A stretch of DNA of 64,000 bases from Lysobacter sp. K5869 (GTDB taxonomy: Bacteria > Pseudomonadota > Gammaproteobacteria > Xanthomonadales > Xanthomonadaceae), in contig NZ_CP072597.1 of NCBI RefSeq assembly GCF_018847975.1, positions 4,999,001 to 5,063,000 of the forward strand. Direction: 5' to 3'. The translations under genes were made by a program, and so were the position numbers. Positions 18,601-27,165 of this stretch are shown here, piece after piece (positions within the stretch are counted from its first letter, which is position 1; each line of letters starts with the position of its first letter). The notes under the pieces are model-generated. The model saw nothing but the letters and a program-made list of their open reading frames with translations, was not told where the DNA came from and did no database searches.

Positions 18601-18882
18601 TTACGCGGGGTCGTTCGCGGCGTCGCGGAACGCCAGTTCCAATTGCAGACTCAGATTGCGCAGCTTCACGGTCTTAGCGAAGGGCAACGTAATTTCGGGG
18701 TTGGGGCAAGCGGACGGCGAGACGGTGCGAACGGCCACAAGGTCCGCGACAAACACATGCCCGCACAGATCGTTACTGCACCGGAACACAAGTTGACGAT
18801 AAAGCGCCGTCATGGGTTGGCTGGAGCGCACATAGGCGATGACTTCGCAGTGCGGGCACAGCATCGTGACGATGCGGCTCAC
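18601..18882 (-). CDS. ogr: Ogr/Delta-type late gene activator
   Basis: The 93-residue protein contains CPHCEVIAYVRSSQPMT...YRQLVFRCSNDLCGHVFVADL. This is the Ogr/Delta zinc finger, with Cys9, Cys12, Cys35 and Cys40, the R-T/S-S segment and the aromatic F-V-A strand. Ogr of P2 and Delta of P4 bind dyad sites upstream of late promoters and recruit RNA polymerase. In P2 ogr follows gene D; here it sits among the early genes between the HTH protein and primase. Candidate target palindromes are at 27781, 31760 and 41683. Confidence 0.9.
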   Translation of the reverse strand: MSRIVTMLCPHCEVIAYVRSSQPMTALYRQLVFRCSNDLCGHVFVADLVAVRTVSPSACPNPEITLPFAKTVKLRNLSLQLELAFRDAANDPA

Positions 18883-19097
18883 TCGTCCCCCTGATCGATG
18901 ACCCCGCGCTTGATGCCCAGTAGTACGGCCGCGCGGTGCGCCTCGCCCCGAACGGCAGGGCTCACGCCGCTGAGGACGTGATAGACGGTTCCCGCTGAAA
19001 GGCCGTGCTTACGTGCGAACTGAGCGACGCTAACGCCGCGTCGGTGTAGATCGGCCTTGGCCTGTTTCTTGGTGCGGATGCGTGCCGGATTTGACAT
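18879..19097 (-). CDS. Small HTH protein, BcepMu gp16-like
   Basis: The protein has 72 residues from the ATG at 19097 (MSNPARIRTKKQAKADL). The helix-turn-helix GVSVAQFARKHGLSAGTVYHVLSG, followed by VRGEAHRAAVLLGIKRG, matches the phage-associated BcepMu gp16-type family. It is the first leftward gene after the control region, so it occupies the place of P2 cox, the excisionase and antirepressor. A Cox-like role is inferred from position only. Its stop overlaps the ogr start by four bases. Confidence 0.8.
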   Translation of the reverse strand: MSNPARIRTKKQAKADLHRRGVSVAQFARKHGLSAGTVYHVLSGVSPAVRGEAHRAAVLLGIKRGVIDQGDE

Positions 19098-19187
19098 TGG
19101 TGTGAACAAAGATAAGTTCGTACAAGTTCCGAGACATGATTGTCTCGTTTTGTTTACATGTCAATAGCTGGAGTTCGTTTTGTTTAC
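19098..19187. promoter_or_regulatory. Lysogeny control region: divergent promoters and operators
   Basis: The 82 bases between the leftward early operon and the rightward repressor gene are AT-rich. They hold a perfect palindrome CGAGACA-TGAT-TGTCTCG (19130-19147) and a 13-bp direct repeat TCGTTTTGTTTAC at 19145-19157 and 19175-19187, exactly 30 bases apart. The second copy overlaps the repressor start codon, which would allow autoregulation. AACAAAG on the left side (19106-19112) is related to the complement of the repeat. Promoter hexamers are not clear enough to assign. Confidence 0.7.
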
Positions 19188-19650
19188 TATCGCAAGTCGC
19201 CTCAAGGAAGAACGTGAACGCCTGGGGCTCAAGCAGGCCCCGATGGCGGACGCGTGCGGCGTATCCCGTCCTACTCAGGTCGCATACGAAAGCGGCAACC
19301 GCGTTCCCGACGCGGCCTATCTCGCGCTTGCCGCGTCGCTGGGTGTGGACGTGGGTTACATCATCACGGGCATGGCAACCGCGATGCCGCGTCCCGAGGA
19401 AGTCGAGTTGTTGCGACGCTACCGCAGCGCGTCAGCGGAATATCGCAATGCAGCGATGGCCGTCCTTGGCGCCGCGCTGCAACCGATGATGGCGGCGCAG
19501 GCTCCGAACGATCAGCAAACGCGAGGCGGCGCAGTCGTTGGCGGCGACGTTCACGGACAAGTTTTGTCGGGCAATCAGACCATCGGAAGCCAAACTTTGC
19601 ACATCGGCGGCGCCGGCCAGAAGGCCAAAAAAAAGGGCGCGACGAAGTGA
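19180..19650 (+). CDS. XRE family phage repressor
   Basis: The protein has 156 residues from a TTG at 19180, chosen because GGAG lies seven bases upstream and no ATG precedes the domain. The N-terminal HTH is typical XRE: ASRLKEERERLGLKQ, then ADACGVSRPTQVAYESGNRVPDAAYLALAASLGVDVGYIITG. There is no peptidase S24 domain. The C-terminus is Gly/Gln-rich (GGAVVGGDVHGQVLSGNQ, then QTLHIGGAG), perhaps for oligomerisation. It is transcribed away from the early operon and is the likely CI/C-type lysogeny repressor. Confidence 0.85.
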   Translation: MFTIASRLKEERERLGLKQAPMADACGVSRPTQVAYESGNRVPDAAYLALAASLGVDVGYIITGMATAMPRPEEVELLRRYRSASAEYRNAAMAVLGAALQPMMAAQAPNDQQTRGGAVVGGDVHGQVLSGNQTIGSQTLHIGGAGQKAKKKGATK

Positions 19651-20189
19651 CGCACGGCGTCAACGTCAATCACTACATTGGCGGTGACGTACACATCGGG
19701 TCATTCGTCATGTATGCGGATTTGCCGCATGCGCTGCATGGCTTTGCGCGAGCAGCTTTGACGGGTTCGCCGGAATGGTCGCAATGCGCGCTCATGCAGC
19801 GAGCCGCGAACGAACCTGCACGCGGTCGGCGCAGCGGCAAAGGGCGGCGCCAACCGTGCGACCGACCGTGCGCAGTTCGCGCAAAACAGCCCAGCCCGCG
19901 CCCGGTGTTCGGGTACGAACAGCGCGACACCGCGTCGGGAAACAGCGCGCCGACGTGTAGGAAAAATCCTAGTCCGCAAATCACGGTGTGGCGTCAGGAA
20001 AAAACGCCCCTGCTGCACATGCTGCCGGGGCGGGTTGTTGACCAGGGAAGAGAGAGGACGCCGGCGCTTGGGGTCCATGCGGTCGATTCGTCGCGATCCA
20101 TCGCAACGCGAAGTGGCCGAGGCGTCCGCGCACAGTATCGCGGCGGACGGGGTGCGCTGCCTAGCGGGCTCGTGCCCGCCTACGGGTAA
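19647..20189 (+). CDS. Hypothetical protein coupled to the repressor
   Basis: The GTG at 19647 overlaps the repressor stop (GTGA), giving 180 residues. The start VTHGVNVNHYIGGDVHIGSF echoes the GGDVHG motif of the repressor tail. The rest is Arg/Gly/Ser-rich and looks weakly structured, with the segments EKTPLLHMLPGRVVDQGRERTPALG and LPSGLVPAYG. I do not recognise the family. Coupling supports translation of at least the first part. An opposite-strand frame over the same region (19701-20210) lacks a start context and is less likely. Confidence 0.5.
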   Translation: MTHGVNVNHYIGGDVHIGSFVMYADLPHALHGFARAALTGSPEWSQCALMQRAANEPARGRRSGKGRRQPCDRPCAVRAKQPSPRPVFGYEQRDTASGNSAPTCRKNPSPQITVWRQEKTPLLHMLPGRVVDQGRERTPALGVHAVDSSRSIATRSGRGVRAQYRGGRGALPSGLVPAYG

Positions 20190-20209
20190 GAAAACACCCT
20201 CGCCCGGCA

Positions 20210-21199
20210 TCAGCCCCCGCCGGCTTCCAGGTCCAGGCTAGTGCGCAATCCCTCCGATGGATTCATGGTGTGCGTAGCTTTGGCGATCAGCCACGACACG
20301 CCGTCGATTTCCGGTTTGAACCCGCGCACGCGCACGCGCTGTTCGGGATAGAGTTCCGGCCGGCCGACCGCCAGGGTTAGGCCGAACGTCGCCGCGCCGC
20401 GCTGCACGCGCGCCCATTCGGCTTGCGCATGTTCGCGGGCCTGCGTTTCGTTCGGGAACGTTTCGCCCAAGCGCTTCGCGTTCCCACTCTCGCCGACCAG
20501 GACGGATTTGCGGTTCGCCCCCTCGCGGTCGGACCAGTACGCGCGCACGCCGCTGTAGCGGTCGCGGTCGGCGTAGGCGAAGCGGTGCCGCTCGCAGTCC
20601 TTGCGCTGCACGGTGGCTTCCGGGATCGCGGCGCCGCTTGCGGTGCGCCCGCTGCCGACCGGCGCGAACAGCAGGCACCCGGCTTTGACCGTCGCCACGG
20701 CGTCATAGCGCTTGCCCAGGCGAGCCAACAGCGCCACGTCGCTTTCGGTTTGGTCTAGGTGCGCGACGGCGACGCCGGCCAGCGCGGGCGCGATACGGGG
20801 CTGCAAGCCATGTTCGCCCGCAATCTCCCGCAGCACCGTGCCCAGCGTGGCGCCGTGCCACGAACGCTCACGGCGGATGCGCAGCGGCTTGGTCAGGTCC
20901 GCGCTACGGCCGCGAATCGCGATCACGCTCGGCGGCCCCGAATGCTCCACCTCGTCAACCGTAAACGTCCCCTTGTCCACCAGCCCGCCATCGCGCCAGC
21001 CCAGCGCGACCGAAAGCGCGACGCCGCGACGCGGCAGCGCCATCGCGTTATCCGGGTCCAGCACGGTCAGGTCCAGTTGGTCGGCTTCGCCGTCGCGGGA
21101 TTCGATCAGCGTCAGGTCGAGCAAGTGCGGGTCGATGCGGTCGGTCAAATCCTTGCCGTCGAGCGTGACCCGCCACGCCGGGATCGCATGCGCGATCAT
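20210..21199 (-). CDS. D: P2 gpD-like tail protein
   Basis: The protein has 329 residues from the ATG at 21199 (MIAHAIPAWRVTLDGKDLT). It matches the gpD/late control D family: WRVTLDGKDLTDRIDPHLLDLTLIESRDGEADQLDLTVLD, then GWRDGGLVDKGTFTVDEVEHSGPP and a long DRYSGVRAYWSDREG C-terminal region. gpD is a baseplate hub/tail protein homologous to Mu gp44 and T4 gp27. P2 gpD has 387 residues. It overlaps gene U by four bases and is the last gene of the V-to-D operon. Confidence 0.93.
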   Translation of the reverse strand: MIAHAIPAWRVTLDGKDLTDRIDPHLLDLTLIESRDGEADQLDLTVLDPDNAMALPRRGVALSVALGWRDGGLVDKGTFTVDEVEHSGPPSVIAIRGRSADLTKPLRIRRERSWHGATLGTVLREIAGEHGLQPRIAPALAGVAVAHLDQTESDVALLARLGKRYDAVATVKAGCLLFAPVGSGRTASGAAIPEATVQRKDCERHRFAYADRDRYSGVRAYWSDREGANRKSVLVGESGNAKRLGETFPNETQAREHAQAEWARVQRGAATFGLTLAVGRPELYPEQRVRVRGFKPEIDGVSWLIAKATHTMNPSEGLRTSLDLEAGGG

Positions 21200-21597
21200 G
21201 CGCGCCGCTCCGCGTCGCGGTTGTCGTCCACGCGGGTCAACGTCATGGTGAACTCGATGCGCCACGCCGCGCCATCCGCAAAGAACTGTGTTTTGACTTC
21301 GTTGACCTCGCCCACCGTGAACGCGCCGTAGACCACGCCCGTACCTTCCACCAATGCATACGCGTTGCCGTCGTCGGCCATCGCCCGCAGTACGTCGAGC
21401 GAGGCCGCCATGCCGGTCAACTCCGGTGCGATCAAGCCCGATAAGCGGATGGTGTCATCGCCGGGACCGACGAACTGTCGCGACGGGCGGGCGCCGAGGC
21501 GGTCGGCCGCGACGTGTCGCCATGTGGTGCTGCGTTCCAGACGGTCATAGGCGAGCGTCGGCAGGGAGAAAACGAACGTATCCAGGGCCATCAACAT
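21196..21597 (-). CDS. U: P2 gpU-like tail protein
   Basis: The 133-residue protein has FVFSLPTLAYDRLERSTTWRHVAADRLGARPSRQFVGPGDDTIRLSGLIAPELTG, the gpU signature (F...T..Y..L.R...WRW, then R...F.GPGDD.I.L.G...PE..G). gpU is a tail terminator/tube-capping protein. P2 gpU has about 159 residues. ATGs at 21597 and 21591 are both usable. It lies two bases after gene T and overlaps D. Confidence 0.93.
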   Translation of the reverse strand: MLMALDTFVFSLPTLAYDRLERSTTWRHVAADRLGARPSRQFVGPGDDTIRLSGLIAPELTGMAASLDVLRAMADDGNAYALVEGTGVVYGAFTVGEVNEVKTQFFADGAAWRIEFTMTLTRVDDNRDAERRA

Positions 21598-21599
21598 CG

Positions 21600-24569
21600 T
21601 TAGTCGTAATCGGCGTAAGTCGAGCGTTGGCGAGCGGCGCGCTCGCGTTCGATGCGTTCCAGTTCCGCGCGGACGGCGGCGGCGATGGCCTGTCCGGTGT
21701 CGGTGTCGCGCACATGAATGTGAATCTCAATCGGTGCCGGCGGCGGCGCGGCCGATACGGCGGCTGCACGCGGCGCCAGCGGCGGGCGTTGATCGATCGC
21801 CACGGCCGGCGCGGTCGCCGCGGTCGTTAGCGCCAGCGCCGCGCCGGCTCGCTGCATGCCGCCGGTCACGCGCGTCAACGCCGCCAGCGGCGCCGACTGG
21901 CTGCGGTCCAGGCCGACCGCAAGGCCGGTCATGGTGTGATCGCCGAACCGCGCGAACACCCGCGACGGGCTGCGAATGTCCAGGCGCTTAGCGAACCATC
22001 CGGCGACGTTGCCGGCGACGTTGGTCACCGTGGACTTGAGCGCATCCAGACGGCCCAACACGCCGTTGATGAGCCCTTGCACCATGTCCGCGCCGAACTG
22101 CACGAAGCGCGCCGGCCAGCCCAGAAACACGCCGTTGATGCCGTTCCAGAGCATACCCAGCGCATCGCGCAGCCGCGCCCCGTCGCCTGTGAACACGCCG
22201 ACCAGCACATTCCATCCGCCGCGCACGATGTTCTGCAGGGCGGCCCACAGGCCGACGAAGTAGCCGCGCAGCGCGTCCCAGTTCGCCGCGATGAGCCCCA
22301 GCGGCGAATAGGCGAACAAGGTTTTGAACCATCCGGCCAGCGTGGTCACCACAGCGATAACCGCGCGGACCTGCCCGGCGACGAACGAACCCAGCACCGC
22401 GCCGAACGCGCGGCCGTTGGCGGTCGCCCCGGCGAGTTGGTCGGCGGTGGCCTGGAACGGCGTAAACAGATCCCGCACCCAGCCGCCGACGACGGCCAGC
22501 GCGGCGCCGACCGCTTCCCACAGCGGGCGCAGCGGCGACAGCGCATCGGCCAGGATGGCGCCCAGCGGCGCCAGCTCGGCCAGGACCGGCCGCAGCGCAT
22601 CGGAGAAGCCCGCCCACAGGCCGATGAAAAACGCCTTGATCGGCGCCCAATACTTCCAGACCGCCAGGGCTACGGCCGCCAGCACCGCCAGCAGCGCCAG
22701 GACGGGCGCGGAGAGCCCGCCCAGGACCGGCAGCAAGGCGCGAGCCCCGTTCATCAGCAACGGCAGCACGCGCCCGCCCAGGCCGCTTAGCGCGGTCTGT
22801 GCCTGGGTCAGCGCCGGACCCAGCGACGCGAGGCCATAGCGGATCACGGCCAGCGGTCCGAGCAGGCCGGCCAGGACCAGGGCCAGACCGCCGACGACGG
22901 ACAGCAGCACCGCCCCGGCCGCCGCCGCTTTGACCAGGCCGGCGGCCATCGCCGGATTGGCCGCGATCCAGGCGCGGGCGGCCTGGGTCGCGCCCTTGAG
23001 TTGGTCGCCCAGGCCGCGCAGTTCCGGGGCCAGCAGCGCGCCGGCATCGCTGGCGAAATTGCGGCCGGTATCGCGGGCGTTGGCCCAGATCGCCGACAGG
23101 TTGTTTGCGCGGGCCGACGCCTCGCGCTGCGCCGACCCGCGCGCCTTGGCGCTCTCGGTCAGCGCGATTTGCTTTTCGTACTCCTTGAGGTTGTTTGCGA
23201 GCTTCGCCGCGTCGTCGCCGAACTCCTTTCCGAAAAGCTGGGTCGTGACGGTCAGTTGATCTTTGCCCGGAAGCGACTTGATCGCCTTCAACACCGACAG
23301 AATCGTGCCCTGCGCATCGTTCACCATGCGCTGTTGCACCGCGTCCGCGTCCAGGCCCAAGGCGCGCAAGCCCTGTTGAAAGCGCTTGCCCTGCATCGTC
23401 GCCACGGCGAGTTCGCGCACCATCGCGTTCGCGGCGCTGGCGGCGACCTCGGGCGCGCTGCCCAGCGACAGGAACGTGCTACCCAGCGCCGCCGCCTGCT
23501 TGTAATTGAGCTTGTCGGCCACGCCGCCCAGGCGCTGCATGACCTCGATAATGTCGCGGCCCTGCGACTGCGCGTTGTCGTCCAGATAGTTGATCGCGTC
23601 GCCGAGGTCGTCGATGTTCGCAATCGGAATCTTGTAGAGATTCGCGATTTTGCCCATGCTCTCGCCGATTTCATCGGTCGGCAGATTGAACGCGTCGGCC
23701 AGGATGGAAACGGACTTGGTGAAGGCAAGAATGTTGTCCTTGCCCTGGACGCCCATGCGTGCCGCGCCCTCGGCAATCGCCGCCAATTCTTCGGCGGTGC
23801 CCGGCAGGCGTTCGGACAGCGCTTGCAGCTCGCGGCCCATTTCGTAATACAGCGGCGTCAGCTTGCCGAACTCGTCGCGCGTGCCTGCAACCTGCCGCGC
23901 AACGCCGGTCATCGCATCTTCAAACGACGAATAGGAGCGCACCGCGAACGCGACCGGCGCGGCCAGCGTCGCACCGGCCGCGCCAATGCCGGCGCCAGCC
24001 CCGGCCAGCGCGCCGGCTCGCTGCTGCGAGCGGGCCATGCGCTGCTGCGCGGCCTGGGCTTGGCGGGCCTGCTGCGACAGCCGGCCGAGTTCGGCCCGCT
24101 GCGCGGCGACGCGCTGGGTCGTTTGCGCCACATCGTGCGCTAGGCGGCGCTCATGCTCGCCCAGGCGCTTGACCTCCACGCCCGACGCGGCCAGCCCTTC
24201 GCGTGCGCTCTTGAGCGCTTGCAGCTTGCGAATGTGCGCGGAGCGCAGCCGTTCGGTCGCCCGCTCGGCCTTCGCGTAGTCGCGCGACATGCGTTCGCTG
24301 GCGACGCCGACGCGCTGCATCTCGCCGCGCATCGCGTTCAATTTCTGCTGCGCGGCCTTGAGCGCAAGGCCGCTGGCATCGGTTTCGTTCTTGAGCCGGC
24401 GGAAGCCGGCAATCTGCTGTTGTGCGCGCTCCAAGCCCTTGAGCTTGTCTTGCGTCTCGCGCAAGGCGCGGGAAGCCGCTTGCGCGGCGGCGGCGACCTG
24501 CTGCATCGGCTTCGTGGTGCGGTCAAGCACGTCAAGCCGCAGTTTCAACGCCAGATCGCCGCCGCTCAT
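21600..24569 (-). CDS. T: P2 gpT-like tape measure protein
   Basis: The protein has 989 residues. The first ~190 residues are long coiled-coil helices (ASRALRETQDKLKGLERAQQ, then QRMARSQQ). A TP901-type tape measure core follows (SSFEDAMTGVARQVAGTRDEF, then IAEGAARMGVQGKDNI). The middle has several hydrophobic segments (around 545-660), as in proteins that help DNA cross membranes. Length determines tail length; P2 gpT has 815 residues. The ATG at 24569 overlaps the stop of the frameshifted E' reading frame (ATGA), as in P2. Confidence 0.95.
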   Translation of the reverse strand: MSGGDLALKLRLDVLDRTTKPMQQVAAAAQAASRALRETQDKLKGLERAQQQIAGFRRLKNETDASGLALKAAQQKLNAMRGEMQRVGVASERMSRDYAKAERATERLRSAHIRKLQALKSAREGLAASGVEVKRLGEHERRLAHDVAQTTQRVAAQRAELGRLSQQARQAQAAQQRMARSQQRAGALAGAGAGIGAAGATLAAPVAFAVRSYSSFEDAMTGVARQVAGTRDEFGKLTPLYYEMGRELQALSERLPGTAEELAAIAEGAARMGVQGKDNILAFTKSVSILADAFNLPTDEIGESMGKIANLYKIPIANIDDLGDAINYLDDNAQSQGRDIIEVMQRLGGVADKLNYKQAAALGSTFLSLGSAPEVAASAANAMVRELAVATMQGKRFQQGLRALGLDADAVQQRMVNDAQGTILSVLKAIKSLPGKDQLTVTTQLFGKEFGDDAAKLANNLKEYEKQIALTESAKARGSAQREASARANNLSAIWANARDTGRNFASDAGALLAPELRGLGDQLKGATQAARAWIAANPAMAAGLVKAAAAGAVLLSVVGGLALVLAGLLGPLAVIRYGLASLGPALTQAQTALSGLGGRVLPLLMNGARALLPVLGGLSAPVLALLAVLAAVALAVWKYWAPIKAFFIGLWAGFSDALRPVLAELAPLGAILADALSPLRPLWEAVGAALAVVGGWVRDLFTPFQATADQLAGATANGRAFGAVLGSFVAGQVRAVIAVVTTLAGWFKTLFAYSPLGLIAANWDALRGYFVGLWAALQNIVRGGWNVLVGVFTGDGARLRDALGMLWNGINGVFLGWPARFVQFGADMVQGLINGVLGRLDALKSTVTNVAGNVAGWFAKRLDIRSPSRVFARFGDHTMTGLAVGLDRSQSAPLAALTRVTGGMQRAGAALALTTAATAPAVAIDQRPPLAPRAAAVSAAPPPAPIEIHIHVRDTDTGQAIAAAVRAELERIERERAARQRSTYADYD

Positions 24570-25044
24570 TCCTCAACACCGCTCCGCACACGGGCGCGCT
24601 CGCGCCATGCGACTAACTCACTTAGGGAGAAGTCCCCCATGACGGCGGGGGACCAGCCGAACACGGCGGCAATGTCCGCCATCGCGTTTTCTACGCAGTC
24701 AGGGAGCCCGCCCGCTGCGCCCTCGTCAGAAAAAAATCCGCAATCGCCATCGCGAACTGCGCGGTATCGGCGGGGTCGAGCTGGGCCACGTCGAACGCGG
24801 TCAGGGTCGGCAGGGTGACGCGCGGCAGCACCTTATGCACGGCGTCGACCTCCATGCGCATCAGGTCGAGCATGGACAGGCCGCGCAGCTCGCCCGAGGC
24901 CGGGCGGCGCACGGTGACGGCGGTGATTTCGCTGTCGCCGCGCTTGAGCGGCTGTTCCAGGGTGATGACGGCGGAGCCGACCGCCGTGGCGTGCGCAGCG
25001 GCGGCGCTGGCGGCGGCCACGGCCGCCGGGGAAGACTTGGACAT
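24566..25044 (-). CDS. E': gpE+E' tail assembly chaperone by -1 frameshift
   Basis: The slippery heptamer T TTT TTT occupies 24736-24730 on the minus strand, read in frame as GAT TTT TTT CTG near the end of E. A -1 slip there opens a 54-residue extension that ends at 24566, overlapping the T start by ATGA. The extension contains ENAMADIAAVFGWSPAVMGD then SLSELVAWRERA. This is the P2 E' pattern: D-I-A-x-x-F-x-W-P/S, then M-S-L-x-E-L-x-x-W-R-E-x-A. Tail assembly chaperones made by this slip fold around the tape measure protein. Coding and motif were checked by reading the minus strand by eye. Confidence 0.9.
24691..25044 (-). CDS. E: P2 gpE-like tail assembly protein
   Basis: The unshifted product has 117 residues from the ATG at 25044 (MSKSSPAAVAAASAAAAH). 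It has an Ala-rich start, ITLEQPLKRGDSEITAVTVRRPASGELRGLSMLDLMRMEVDAV and LPRVTLPTLTAFDVAQLDPADTAQFAMAIADFFL. This is the phage_TAC gpE pattern of P2/Mu-type tails. P2 gpE has about 91 residues. It shares most of its sequence with the E+E' fusion made by frameshifting at 24736-24730. Confidence 0.92.
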   Translation of the reverse strand: MSKSSPAAVAAASAAAAHATAVGSAVITLEQPLKRGDSEITAVTVRRPASGELRGLSMLDLMRMEVDAVHKVLPRVTLPTLTAFDVAQLDPADTAQFAMAIADFFLTRAQRAGSLTA

Positions 25045-25097
25045 TCGGGGAATTCCTTGCAGGGAGAGAGAAGGCCCGGCACGACGCCGGGCAGAAC

Positions 25098-25610
25098 TTA
25101 CAGGCCGAGCGCGGCGCGGCGCTGCGCGAGCCGATCCACGCCGCCGACGATTTCGATCATCGAAAGGCGGTCGCACTCGATCTCGGTCGCACCGTTGACG
25201 GTGAGGCGGTAGTAACTGCACGTGGTCTTGATGGCGAATTCGGTTTGTTCGCCAACCTTCGCCGTGCCCAGCGCGATTTCCTTGTGCCGGCCGCGCACGA
25301 CGATTTCCACCGCAAGCACTTCGCCGGTATCGGCGCGCTGGTAGGCGCCCGCGAACCGAATCTGCACCGCGTCGTGGCGAACGGCGCCGTACTGGCGCAG
25401 CACGTCCACGACCAAGCCGCCGCACTTCCATCCGAACTCAATCGGGCCATCGGGGCCGTTGTCCAGATCGACGGGGCCGGACATGCCACCGGCCAAATAC
25501 GGCGTCATGCTGCGCACCAGCGGCGGCAATTCGACCTCGGTCACCAAGCCGGCGTAGCTGGTGCCGTTGTGGAACACATGAAAATTACTCAGTACAGCAG
25601 GCAGTGCCAT
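25098..25610 (-). CDS. FII: P2 FII-like major tail tube protein
   Basis: The 170-residue protein starts MALPAVLSNFHVFHNG, with EVELPPLVRSMTPYLAGGMSGPVDLDNGPDGPIEFGWKCGG. This is the FII pattern: L-P-x-x-L-K-x-x-N-x-F-x-x-G followed by G-G-M-x-G-x-x. P2 FII has 172 residues. It polymerises into the inner tube of the contractile tail. It lies 15 bases downstream of the sheath gene FI. Confidence 0.95.
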   Translation of the reverse strand: MALPAVLSNFHVFHNGTSYAGLVTEVELPPLVRSMTPYLAGGMSGPVDLDNGPDGPIEFGWKCGGLVVDVLRQYGAVRHDAVQIRFAGAYQRADTGEVLAVEIVVRGRHKEIALGTAKVGEQTEFAIKTTCSYYRLTVNGATEIECDRLSMIEIVGGVDRLAQRRAALGL

Positions 25611-25625
25611 GCATTCTCCAAAGGA

Positions 25626-26792
25626 TCAGGCGACAAGACGGTTTGCGAAGTCTTGGAAATACGTATCGGTGATGGACTGATAAAGCGTGATGTCTTCGGC
25701 GGGCGGCACGGGCGTGAAGTTGTGTGCCAACGAGAGCTTTCCGCTGAACAATCGCTCTTTGGAGTTCAACTCATCGTCGAACCAGCACTGGCCGCCGATC
25801 AGGTATTGCCGGCGCGTCCAGTCGCGAAAGCGCGCATTGCCCTCATCGAGAATGTCGCGAACGAGCATCGTCGTAAGCGGGCCGTCCACCATTCGCCCGC
25901 TGATTTCGGCGAGCGTGTCCGCGACCACGTGCGCGGTTCGCACGAACGGCTCAAACGCGAACTGCGGATCGTCGCTGCACGTGCGCGAGCCCCAAAAGCG
26001 ATAGCCGTTGCTGTTGATGAGCGTCGTCACGTCGCCCGCGTTGAGATAGCCCGCGTCCGTGCTGGGGTCTTGCAAGTCCCAAAACACGTCGCGCGACAGG
26101 CCCGTGACGCCCGCGACCGCGACGTTCGACAGCGATTTGTGCCAGCCCTGTTCCTGATCGATCATGGCGCGCAGGCCGAGGGCGCGAGCCGTCGCGTAGG
26201 CGTTGTGCGCGGTGCTGGTCGTGGTGTCGAACGACACGAAGTCCGGCCAGATGACCATCAGCTCACGCTGCGCGAAGTTCTTGCGGTACAACACCGCGTC
26301 TTCCTTCGTCGCGCTCGCTGCCGCGCTCACATAGGCCATTGCGCGCAGGCGCTTGGCGATCACGGCCAGGGCCACCGCGACCGGCTGGGTATCCAGACCG
26401 GGCGCGCCGAGGATGCGCGGGCGCACGCCGAGCTGCGCCTGAGCCGCCAGCAGCGCATAGAGGCCGGTGAAGCTGGCGCCCTCGGCGCTGCCGATAACGG
26501 CGCTGGTCGTCGCGGCGTCGTCGCTGCCGGTCGGCACGCGAACCACGATGGTCGGCGTATTGCATTGGTCGGAAATGGCTTGCAGCGTCGGCCGCAGCGT
26601 GCCGGTCTTGCCCGCCTTGGCGAGCGCGCGGCGAACGTCGGTCAGGACGACCGGCCGATCAATCGGGAACGTCGCGGCGTCGGCGTCGGTCGAGGTGCAG
26701 ACCACGCCGATAACGGACGTGGCGACGGCGCGGACGGTGCGGGCACCGCCCTTGACCTCGATGACGCGAACGCCGTGGTGAAAATCATCCAA
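25626..26792 (-). CDS. FI: P2 FI-like tail sheath protein
   Basis: The 388-residue protein starts MDDFHHGVRVIEVKGGARTVRAVATSVIGVV. It carries sheath motifs PIDRPVVLTDVRRALAKAGKTGTL, AGFRGWWG-equivalent DPQFAFEPFVRTAHVVADTL and the C-terminal ITLYQSITDTYFQDF. P2 FI has 396 residues. It forms the contractile sheath around the FII tube. A complete sheath and tube pair indicates myovirus morphology. Confidence 0.96.
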   Translation of the reverse strand: MDDFHHGVRVIEVKGGARTVRAVATSVIGVVCTSTDADAATFPIDRPVVLTDVRRALAKAGKTGTLRPTLQAISDQCNTPTIVVRVPTGSDDAATTSAVIGSAEGASFTGLYALLAAQAQLGVRPRILGAPGLDTQPVAVALAVIAKRLRAMAYVSAAASATKEDAVLYRKNFAQRELMVIWPDFVSFDTTTSTAHNAYATARALGLRAMIDQEQGWHKSLSNVAVAGVTGLSRDVFWDLQDPSTDAGYLNAGDVTTLINSNGYRFWGSRTCSDDPQFAFEPFVRTAHVVADTLAEISGRMVDGPLTTMLVRDILDEGNARFRDWTRRQYLIGGQCWFDDELNSKERLFSGKLSLAHNFTPVPPAEDITLYQSITDTYFQDFANRLVA

Positions 26793-26802
26793 AGGGAAAC
26801 TC

Positions 26803-27165
26803 CTAGGGGAACAAGCGCAGGGGGAGCGGGACGGAAAGGGACGCGGGCACGCGCCGGCCGCCGGGGTCGATGCGTTCGACGGTCAGGGTCAGTTCGGCGG
26901 CGCCGGGCCGTGCGCCCGGTTCCAGTTGGATGCGGCGCACACGCACGCGCGGTTCCCAACGCTGCAACGCCGTCGCGGTCGCGCCGTAAATGCGCGTGCG
27001 CGTGGCCTCGTTGAGCGCTTGGTCAATCAGTTCCGGCAGGCGCGACCCGTAGTCGCGGCGCATCACGCGCGAGCCCAGCGGCGTACACAGAATGTCCGCG
27101 ATGGATTGGCGCAGGTGCGCGTCGCTGTCGAGCGCGCGGCCGGTAGCACGATCCATGCCCGTCAT
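26803..27165 (-). CDS. W: P2 gpW-like baseplate protein (gp25 family)
   Basis: The 120-residue protein has LRQSIADILCTPLGSRVMRRDYGSRLPELIDQALNEATRTRIYGATATALQRWEPRVRV, the T4 gp25/P2 gpW fold signature (I..IL.TP.GSR.MRR.YGS.L..LID, W.PR). P2 gpW has 115 residues. It is a baseplate wedge component needed for sheath polymerisation. Its start overlaps the V stop by four bases. Confidence 0.96.
   Translation of the reverse strand: MTGMDRATGRALDSDAHLRQSIADILCTPLGSRVMRRDYGSRLPELIDQALNEATRTRIYGATATALQRWEPRVRVRRIQLEPGARPGAAELTLTVERIDPGGRRVPASLSVPLPLRLFP

Noticed and set aside
19701-20210. Minus-strand frame opposite the repressor-coupled gene
   Set aside because: The plus-strand frame has a GTGA overlap with the repressor; the minus frame has an Arg-rich shadow composition and no start signal.
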